19,229 nucleotides of DNA, from the NCBI GenBank assembly GCA_032250905.1, contig JAVVEQ010000058.1, positions 1 to 19,229 on the forward strand, given 5' to 3'. Below are positions 13,554-19,229 of the stretch, piece by piece. The notes under the pieces were generated by a model, which was not told where the DNA came from, did no database searches, and saw nothing but the letters and a program-made list of their open reading frames with translations. The translations under genes and the position numbers were made by a program. Position 1 is the first letter of the stretch; each line of letters begins with the position of its first letter. This DNA comes from Desulfotignum sp032250905. GTDB taxonomy: Bacteria > Desulfobacterota > Desulfobacteria > Desulfobacterales > Desulfobacteraceae.

Positions 13554-14537
13554 ATGATCAATCCCCACGAGCAGGAAAAAAAACAGTTCATCCGGCTTTT
13601 CCAGGAACAGGGCCTGGATCGTTTCGATGAACGGTTTCAGGTTCTTGAAGCATTTCTCCAGCTGGACCACCACGTGAGTCATGCAGATATTGTCCAGCAA
13701 CTGGAGAAAAACGGCTTCCAGTTGAGCGATGCGTTCGTGGTTTCGTCCATGGAACATCTGTGCCGGTTCGGTTTTGCTTCCAGGGTGGAATTCGAGGGGG
13801 GGGAACCGCTTTATGAGCACCGCCACTTAGGTATTCACCACGACCACATGATCTGTACCAAATGCGGTACCATTCTGGAATTCAAAGATGAAGCCCTGGA
13901 AAAACAGCAGCAGAAAGTGACCAGAGAGTATGGATTCCATATGCTCCAGCACCGGATGGAAATTTATGGTCTTTGCAGTGCCTGTATGGCCAGTCGACAG
14001 AAAATGGTCCTGCTGCACAAGGCAAAACCGGGTGAACGGTTGAAGGTGAAGCAGCTGGAAGCCGGTCGTCAGATGCAGCTTCGGATCTCTTCCATGGGAT
14101 TGAAAATCGGCGATGAGATTGAAGTCATGTCCAATGGGTTTGGCGGCCAGGTGGTGATTGCATCTGGAGATACCCGTCTGGTCATTGGCAGCGGCATGGC
14201 CCAGAAAATCTGGGTCGAACCGGTAGATACCCCCCATGATTCCTCAAAAGACGGCCTGACAGAGAACCGGTTGGATTCGGAATCCATCCGGGTGTTGTTG
14301 TGTGACATGAAAGCGGGGCAGGCAGGAACGATTGTCCGGGTATCCGGAGAGAGCACACTGCGAAGACGTCTGCTTGAAATGGGCATCAACCGGGGAACCC
14401 GGGTGTATGTGGAGAAATATGCCCCGTTGAAAGATCCCATCGAACTGGTGGTCAAGGGGTATCATATCTCATTGCGGGTGGAGGAAGCCGCCCATATTCT
14501 GGTTGAAAACGTGACAACCCAAAAAGACGACCAATGA
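13554..14537 (+). CDS. Fur-type regulator fused to two FeoA domains
   Basis: The 327-residue product is a three-part fusion. Residues ~15-145 are Fur-like: a winged-helix region (RFQVLEAFLQLDHHVSHADIV), FEGGEPLYEH, the metal-site motif HHDHMIC (His95-Cys101), EFKDE, LQHRMEIYG, and a structural zinc site of C101/C104 with C141/C144. Residues ~152-224 and ~246-320 are two FeoA (SH3-like) domains; each has a (I/L)xxMGxxxGxxxxV core, at SSMGLKIGDEIEVM and LEMGINRGTRVYV. FeoA normally is a separate ~75-residue protein that helps FeoB. The Fur recognition-helix region reads LSDAFVVSSMEHL instead of the usual ATVYR form. ATG 13554 is preferred; an upstream in-frame ATG at 13452 overlaps the promoter. 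The gene overlaps feoB by 4 nt. Confidence 0.93.
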   Translation: MINPHEQEKKQFIRLFQEQGLDRFDERFQVLEAFLQLDHHVSHADIVQQLEKNGFQLSDAFVVSSMEHLCRFGFASRVEFEGGEPLYEHRHLGIHHDHMICTKCGTILEFKDEALEKQQQKVTREYGFHMLQHRMEIYGLCSACMASRQKMVLLHKAKPGERLKVKQLEAGRQMQLRISSMGLKIGDEIEVMSNGFGGQVVIASGDTRLVIGSGMAQKIWVEPVDTPHDSSKDGLTENRLDSESIRVLLCDMKAGQAGTIVRVSGESTLRRRLLEMGINRGTRVYVEKYAPLKDPIELVVKGYHISLRVEEAAHILVENVTTQKDDQ

Positions 14538-16705
14538 AAAAAGAACTGACCATTGCCCTGGCAGGCAACCCCAATTGCGGCAAAACCACCATCTTTAACA
14601 ATCTGACCGGGGCCAGACAGAAAGTGGGCAACTGGCCCGGGGTCACCATTGAAAAAAAAGAAGGCCTGCTCAAGTACGGGCAGGTTACACTGCGGGTAGT
14701 GGATCTGCCGGGGACCTACAGCCTGACCCCGTTTTCCATGGAAGAGATCACGACCCGGGATTTTATCATCAGGGAAGATCCGGATATCGTGATCAACATC
14801 ATTGATGCGTCCAACCTGGAGCGCAGTCTGTTTCTGGCCCTTCAGGTCATGGAGTTGGGAAGGCCGGTTTTGTTTGTCCTGAATATGGCGGATATGGCCG
14901 AGTCCCGGGGGATACGCATCAACGAGAAAAAACTGGCAGCCCTGCTGGATGTACCGGTGGTGTTTACGGTGGGAAACAAAAACAAGGGCATGGATCGTCT
15001 GATCGACGCAGCCATTCAGGAATGTCAGGCGTTTGAAAATGGCAAGGAACCCCGGGTGATCCGGTATGGCAATGAAACCGAAGCCTGTATCAACCAGCTG
15101 GAAAATTTGATTCTTGAAACAAATGCGTTGACAAAGAATTCGCTGGTTCGCTGGCATGCCATCAAACTGCTGGAAGGCGATGTCGTTGAAAAGCAGCAGG
15201 TTCTGGAGCGGTTTCCCAAAAAAGGCCCGCACCTGGTCGAGGTGGCGGAGGATTGCCGCAAGCGGATTTTTGACCTTTTTCAGGATGATTTTGAAATTGT
15301 TCTTACCGAAGACCGCTATGGGGTCATTGCCGGCATCCTCAGGGAGACGGTGACCAATACCGCGAAAAAACGGATTGACATGTCCAGGAACATCGATCTG
15401 GTCTTGACGGACCGATTTTTAGGGATTCCGGTGTTTATTTTTTTTATCTGGGTCATGTTTCAGACCACGTTTTCCCTGGGGGCCTATCCCATGGCCTGGA
15501 TCGAATCAGGGGTCACGGGTTTGACGATCTGGCTGGATCATCTTTTGCCGGCATCTCTGTTCAAATCCATGCTGCTGGATGGTGTGGTGGCCGGTATCGG
15601 GTCGGTCATTGTTTTTCTTCCAAACATTCTGATTTTGTTTTTTTTTATCGCCCTTTTCGAGGATACAGGGTATATGGCCCGGGCTGCGTTTCTCATGGAC
15701 CGGGTCATGCATACCGCCGGACTTCATGGAAAATCCTTCATTCCCATGCTCATGGGCTTCGGATGCAATGTGCCGGCAATTATGGCGGCCCGGACCCTGG
15801 AACAGCAGAAGGACCGGATTCTTACCATCCTGATGACCCCATTCATGTCCTGTTCCGCCCGCCTGCCGGTGTATATCGTGCTGGCCGGCAGTTTTTTCGC
15901 TCACCGGGCCGGTACCGTGATTTTTGCGCTTTATGCGGCGGGAATTATCATGGCTATTTTGTCCGGAAGAATTTTGCGGACCCTGTTTTTCAAGGGAGAG
16001 GATGCACCGTTTGTCATGGAACTGCCTCCTTACCGGATGCCCATGCTCAAGAGTCTGTTAATCCATATGTGGGACAGAAGCAAAATGTTTCTGCGTAAAA
16101 TGGGGGGGGTGATTCTGGTGGGATCCATTATCATCTGGGTCTTGTCCAGTTTTCCCAGAAATATTACCTATTCGCAGGATTATGAAGCCCTTCAGGCCCA
16201 GGTGCAGTCCCGGTTCACTCAGGAACTAATGAAAGCGGATTCGGATCAGCAGGCAATGCTGCATCAAAAACAGGCTGCGGAACTAAAAAAGGTTCATACA
16301 AAAAAAGAACAGGAACGGGTATCCAAATCCTATATCGGACAGCTGGGTCATTTCCTGGAACCAATTTTCGCTCCTGTTGGTATCGGATGGCAGGGCGGTG
16401 TCGCACTGGTGACCGGATTTGTGGCCAAAGAAGTGGTGGTGAGTACCATGGGGGTTCTTTATGGTGTAGGAGAAACCGAAGGACAGGCCTTGACCACTGC
16501 GTTGAAGCAATCGGGCATGACCGCGCTGTCCGCATTGTCCATGATGGTATTTGTTCTCTTGTATGTGCCCTGTTTTGCAACGGTGGTTACAATTTACAGG
16601 GAAACCTCTTTGAAATGGGCCTGCTTTAATGTAATTTATACAACACTGGTTGCATGGACCCTGTCTTTTCTGGTATATCAGACGGGCATGTTGCTGCGTG
16701 GATGA
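14534..16705 (+). CDS. feoB: FeoB, ferrous iron transporter with N-terminal G domain
   Basis: FeoB is the inner-membrane Fe2+ uptake protein. The 723-residue product starts with a GTPase domain: G1 GNPNCGKTT (11-19), G3 DLPG (57-60) and G4 NMAD (116-119). A helical insertion domain (~160-275) follows, then the membrane part with two Gate regions. The first Gate contains MGFGCNVPAIMAART with Cys411, the conserved core cysteine. A charged hydrophilic loop near residues 545-605 (rich in Gln/Lys) precedes the last helices. Length is typical. The ATGA overlap with the fur-feoA gene implies translational coupling and matched amounts of the two proteins. Regulation by the fused Fur domain is likely. 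Confidence 0.97.
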   Translation: MKKELTIALAGNPNCGKTTIFNNLTGARQKVGNWPGVTIEKKEGLLKYGQVTLRVVDLPGTYSLTPFSMEEITTRDFIIREDPDIVINIIDASNLERSLFLALQVMELGRPVLFVLNMADMAESRGIRINEKKLAALLDVPVVFTVGNKNKGMDRLIDAAIQECQAFENGKEPRVIRYGNETEACINQLENLILETNALTKNSLVRWHAIKLLEGDVVEKQQVLERFPKKGPHLVEVAEDCRKRIFDLFQDDFEIVLTEDRYGVIAGILRETVTNTAKKRIDMSRNIDLVLTDRFLGIPVFIFFIWVMFQTTFSLGAYPMAWIESGVTGLTIWLDHLLPASLFKSMLLDGVVAGIGSVIVFLPNILILFFFIALFEDTGYMARAAFLMDRVMHTAGLHGKSFIPMLMGFGCNVPAIMAARTLEQQKDRILTILMTPFMSCSARLPVYIVLAGSFFAHRAGTVIFALYAAGIIMAILSGRILRTLFFKGEDAPFVMELPPYRMPMLKSLLIHMWDRSKMFLRKMGGVILVGSIIIWVLSSFPRNITYSQDYEALQAQVQSRFTQELMKADSDQQAMLHQKQAAELKKVHTKKEQERVSKSYIGQLGHFLEPIFAPVGIGWQGGVALVTGFVAKEVVVSTMGVLYGVGETEGQALTTALKQSGMTALSALSMMVFVLLYVPCFATVVTIYRETSLKWACFNVIYTTLVAWTLSFLVYQTGMLLRG

Positions 16706-16724
16706 TATAAAACGGAGGAAATCT

Positions 16725-17189
16725 ATGAGAAAAAAACAATTCATCTTACCATGGGTGGGCATATGGATGATTGTGGTCATGGCATGGATTTGCCCGGGAC
16801 CGGGAAATGCGGCAGCTGCCGAGAGACTGACGGTCAAAGCCAGCATTGCCAATATGCGTTCCGGTCCGGGAACCAGCCATGATGTTCTCTGGCAGGTGGA
16901 AAAATATCACCCGTTCATTGTGGTGGAAAAAAAAGACAGCTGGTTCAAGATAAAGGACTTTGAAGGAGACATGGCCTGGATTCATTCGTCACTTCTGACA
17001 ACCGTGGAAGGGGTGATCACCAGCAAAACCAACTGCAATGTCCGTTCGGAACCCTCGGCAGACAGCCGCATTGTTTTTACGGTTGAAAGGGGCGTGCCGT
17101 TCAAGGTGATCAAACGCCAGGGAGACTGGATACACATTGAGCATGCAGATGGAGAAAAAGGATGGATTTACCATACCCTTGTCTGGTAA
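16725..17189 (+). CDS. Exported protein with two bacterial SH3 (SH3b) domains
   Basis: The 154-residue product has a signal peptide (residues 1-~32, basic start, hydrophobic core, AAAA-E cleavage) followed by two SH3_3-type domains. The first (~35-88) has ASIANMRSGPGTSHDVLWQV and closes with DMAWIHSSLL. The second (~95-152) has CNVRSEPSADSRIVFTVERG and closes with GEKGWIYHTLVW. Such domains are often in envelope proteins that bind peptidoglycan, but no catalytic domain is present. The start at 16725 is set by GGAGG, 6-7 nt upstream. It is 19 nt after feoB and may be read through from that operon, although a functional link to iron is not evident. Confidence 0.88.
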   Translation: MRKKQFILPWVGIWMIVVMAWICPGPGNAAAAERLTVKASIANMRSGPGTSHDVLWQVEKYHPFIVVEKKDSWFKIKDFEGDMAWIHSSLLTTVEGVITSKTNCNVRSEPSADSRIVFTVERGVPFKVIKRQGDWIHIEHADGEKGWIYHTLVW

Positions 17190-17227
17190 TGGAAATACTT
17201 ATTTTTTTTAATTACAGGTGAAAATTT

Positions 17228-17926
17228 ATGGCAACACAGTACGTATCCAATGAGCGGAAAAAAGAATTGAGACAGCTGGATCCTTTGCAGAGAAATATAT
17301 TGAAAGCAATGGATTATGCCCGAACATACAAAAAACAATTGGTGTATGTTTCAGGAGCTGTCGTGATTGTGGCAATCGTTTTTGGCGGTATCCTCACCAG
17401 CTTCAAATGGTCTGAAAACAGGGCATCCGATCTGGTTGCCACAGCAATGGCACACTACCAGGCCATGGCAGATAATCCGGAAGCCGCTTATCAGGAAGTA
17501 AAAGATGATTTTCATACTGTGCTCACCGATTACGGCAACACGGATGCCGGGCGGATGGCGCTTGTCCGTTTTGCCGGCATCTGCATGGAAGCCGGAAAAT
17601 ATGATGAAGCGGAAAAATGGTTTAAAAAGGCATATGAAGTATTAGGCGATCAGGCCGGTCTGCGTAATTTTCTGCTGTCATCTCTGGGCCATGTTCACCT
17701 GGCGAAAAACAATCTGGATCAGGCGGAATCTTATTTCCTGCAAATTGAAACCGGTCCGTCGGATCTACTTAAAGACGAAGCCCGGTTTATACTGGCAAAA
17801 ATTTATGAAGCCCGCCAGGAAGGGTCAAAAAGTCGGAAAATGTATGATTTGATTGCCCGGGAACATGGAGATTCCATTTATGCGGATTTGGCCCAGAACA
17901 TGGTTGAAACGGCTGCGGTTCAATAG
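17228..17926 (+). CDS. Membrane-anchored TPR protein (YfgM/CcmI-like layout)
   Basis: The 232-residue product has a basic cytoplasmic N terminus, one membrane helix at residues ~38-58 (VYVSGAVVIVAIVFGGILTSF), and a C-terminal region rich in tetratricopeptide-like helices. An example is GKYDEAEKWFKKAYEVLGD near 126-144 and NLDQAESYFLQIE near 163-175. The layout recalls YfgM-type TPR proteins that assist envelope protein assembly, but the match is of shape only. AGGTG lies 8 nt before the ATG. It follows the SH3b gene by 38 nt and may be in the same transcript. It converges on the sigma-54 regulator across the hairpin at 17946-17984. Confidence 0.85.
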   Translation: MATQYVSNERKKELRQLDPLQRNILKAMDYARTYKKQLVYVSGAVVIVAIVFGGILTSFKWSENRASDLVATAMAHYQAMADNPEAAYQEVKDDFHTVLTDYGNTDAGRMALVRFAGICMEAGKYDEAEKWFKKAYEVLGDQAGLRNFLLSSLGHVHLAKNNLDQAESYFLQIETGPSDLLKDEARFILAKIYEARQEGSKSRKMYDLIAREHGDSIYADLAQNMVETAAVQ

Positions 17927-17945
17927 AAGGATGAAACACCTTGCA

Positions 17946-17984
17946 ACTGAAACCGGCACTGGAAATATCGTTGCCGGTTTCAGT
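17946..17984. terminator. Bidirectional transcript-end hairpin between convergent genes
   Basis: ACTGAAACCGGCA (17946-17958) pairs perfectly with TGCCGGTTTCAGT (17972-17984), a 13-bp stem with a 13-nt loop. It lies just after the TPR gene and overlaps the stop end of the sigma-54 regulator (TGA complement at 17980-17982). A clear T-run follows on neither strand, so it may be a transcript-stabilising hairpin or a partial terminator rather than a classical one. Confidence 0.6.
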
Positions 17985-19229
17985 CGATATGCAGTTCCTT
18001 GTCCAGATTGTATTTTTTCAATTTCTGATTCAGCCCGCTTTTTCCAATGCCCAGGATCTGGGCCGCTTTGGTCTGCACATTTTCTGACAGGGTCATGGCC
18101 CGTATAATCATCCGTTTTTCAACGGCCGCAAGGGTTTCCACCAGACCTACCCCTTCGGGAATACCGTCCAGATCCAGGGTGTTTCCCGGTGTCTGACGTA
18201 CTCGGGGCGGCAGATCCGCCGGGGTGAGAATTTCCCCGTATGCAAGGATCACTGCCCGCTCGATCACATTTTCCAGCTCCCGGACGTTGCCGTTCCATGA
18301 GTGATCATAAAGGATCCGGGCCGCCTCTTTGCTGATGCCTTTCACCTGGCTGGCTGCGCCGGATTCCCGGGAGAATTTTTCAATAAAATGGTTGATGAGC
18401 AATGGAATGTCTTCCTGTCGTTCACGTAATGGCGGAATGACGGCTTTCACCACATTCAGTCGATAATAGAGATCTTCCCGGAAAGCGTTTTTTTTCACTT
18501 CGTCTTCAAGGGTTTTGTTGGTGGCGGCAATGAGGCGAAAATCCACTGGAATCGGGGTCGTACCGCCCACCCGTTCAATGGATTTTTCCTGAAGAACACG
18601 CAACAGTTTCACCTGGAGGGGCATGGACAGTTCCCCGATTTCATCCAGAAACAGGGTCCCTTTGTCTGCTATTTCAAACCGTCCTTTTTTCAGTGCGGTC
18701 GCCCCGGTGAATGCCCCTTTTTCATGACCGAACAGCTCGCTTTCCAGCAGAGATTCCGCAAAGGCGGCACAATTGACCGCCACCAGCGGAGAATCCTTGC
18801 GCCGGCTGTTGTAATGGATGGATTGGGCCACCAGTTCCTTGCCGGTGCCGCTTTCCCCTTCAATCAGAACAGCAGCATTGGTGGGAGCCACTTTCCGGAT
18901 GATTTCATACAGCTTCTGCATGGGTTTGCTTTTGCCGATGATATTGTCGAACTGATACCGGGTCTGGACCGCATCTCTGAGACGGGCGTTTTCCTGGACA
19001 ATGCGGTACATGGAAATGGACTTGGCGATGTGAGCGATCAAAGCTTCGTTTTCAAACGGTTTGAGAATAAACGTATACGCGCCTTTCTGCATGGCTTCCA
19101 CTGCTTTTTCAACGCTGCCGAAAGCGGTCATGATGATGACCGGCAAAGTGGAATCAATGCTTCGGATCTGGGCAAATGCTTCCAGCCCGTTTATGCCCGG
19201 CAGGCGGATATCCATGATCATGAGATCCG
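17980..19229 (-). CDS. Sigma-54-dependent response regulator, NtrC family (5' end outside window)
   Basis: A two-component regulator that activates sigma-54 promoters after phosphorylation. The fragment begins inside the receiver domain, after its N-terminal acidic pocket. The phospho-acceptor Asp is visible in MIMDIRLPG (the reading frame is open to the window edge), followed by the Thr and Lys of TAFGS and LKPF. The AAA+ domain shows Walker A GESGTGKE, the sigma-54 contact loop GAFTGA, Walker B TLFLDEIGE and a later NGNVRELEN motif. The C-terminal Fis-type helix-turn-helix is VQTKAAQILGIGKSGLNQKLKKY. The partner kinase is not in the window and the target genes cannot be inferred. The tail overlaps the hairpin at 17946-17984. 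Confidence 0.96.
   Translation of the reverse strand, partial: DLMIMDIRLPGINGLEAFAQIRSIDSTLPVIIMTAFGSVEKAVEAMQKGAYTFILKPFENEALIAHIAKSISMYRIVQENARLRDAVQTRYQFDNIIGKSKPMQKLYEIIRKVAPTNAAVLIEGESGTGKELVAQSIHYNSRRKDSPLVAVNCAAFAESLLESELFGHEKGAFTGATALKKGRFEIADKGTLFLDEIGELSMPLQVKLLRVLQEKSIERVGGTTPIPVDFRLIAATNKTLEDEVKKNAFREDLYYRLNVVKAVIPPLRERQEDIPLLINHFIEKFSRESGAASQVKGISKEAARILYDHSWNGNVRELENVIERAVILAYGEILTPADLPPRVRQTPGNTLDLDGIPEGVGLVETLAAVEKRMIIRAMTLSENVQTKAAQILGIGKSGLNQKLKKYNLDKELHID

Overview
The window looks like chromosomal DNA of a strictly anaerobic sulfate-reducer-type Desulfobacterota, probably Desulfobacteraceae in the broad sense. The evidence is an hgcA-hgcB mercury-methylation pair, an oxygen-sensitive class III ribonucleotide reductase with its activase, a feo ferrous-iron system, a MobB protein for molybdopterin enzymes and an NtrC-type sigma-54 regulator. 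I cannot name a genus from this sequence alone. There are no insertion sequences, CRISPR arrays, tRNAs or rRNAs; it reads as ordinary core chromosome with a few unusual genes.

The most striking feature is at the left end. The 3' end of hgcA (1-251) is followed by hgcB (291-578), and hgcB is interrupted by an in-frame TGA at codon 73. A conventional call would stop there and give a 72-residue protein. The same frame continues past the TGA for 22 codons and ends in the vicinal Cys-Cys that marks HgcB C termini. This gives a 95-residue protein whose TGA falls where other HgcB proteins carry a conserved functional cysteine. Just downstream lies a 7-bp hairpin with a GGUC loop, resembling the apical part of the E. 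coli fdhF SECIS element. I read this as a selenocysteine-containing HgcB, that is, a selenoprotein form of the mercury-methylation ferredoxin.

Next comes wrbA (696-1307) with its own near-consensus promoter, then a lone ZnuA-like metal-binding protein (1346-2287). A minus-strand group follows: mobB, an exported protein of unknown function and an HD-domain hydrolase (4314 down to 2340). A divergent shikimate-kinase-like gene (4503-5018) converges on nrdD-nrdG (7848 down to 5051). The nrdD promoter region carries two NrdR-type boxes 32 bp apart. A small membrane protein gene (8026-8274) follows.

A long minus-strand cluster, mnmG, cbpA/dnaJ-like, hpt, zinc-ribbon/DUF3426 and NUDIX (13431 down to 8287), looks like a housekeeping operon or two. 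Divergent from it is an iron-uptake operon in which a Fur-type regulator is fused to two FeoA domains and overlaps feoB by 4 nt (13554-16705). An exported SH3b protein and a membrane-anchored TPR protein follow on the plus strand. The window closes with a truncated sigma-54 response regulator on the minus strand (17980-19229), facing the TPR gene across a 13-bp hairpin.

Functionally the region combines mercury methylation, iron uptake, anaerobic DNA precursor synthesis and tRNA/nucleotide housekeeping. The selenium-dependent HgcB reading and the Fur-FeoA-FeoA fusion are the two features most likely to be mis-annotated or missed by automated pipelines.
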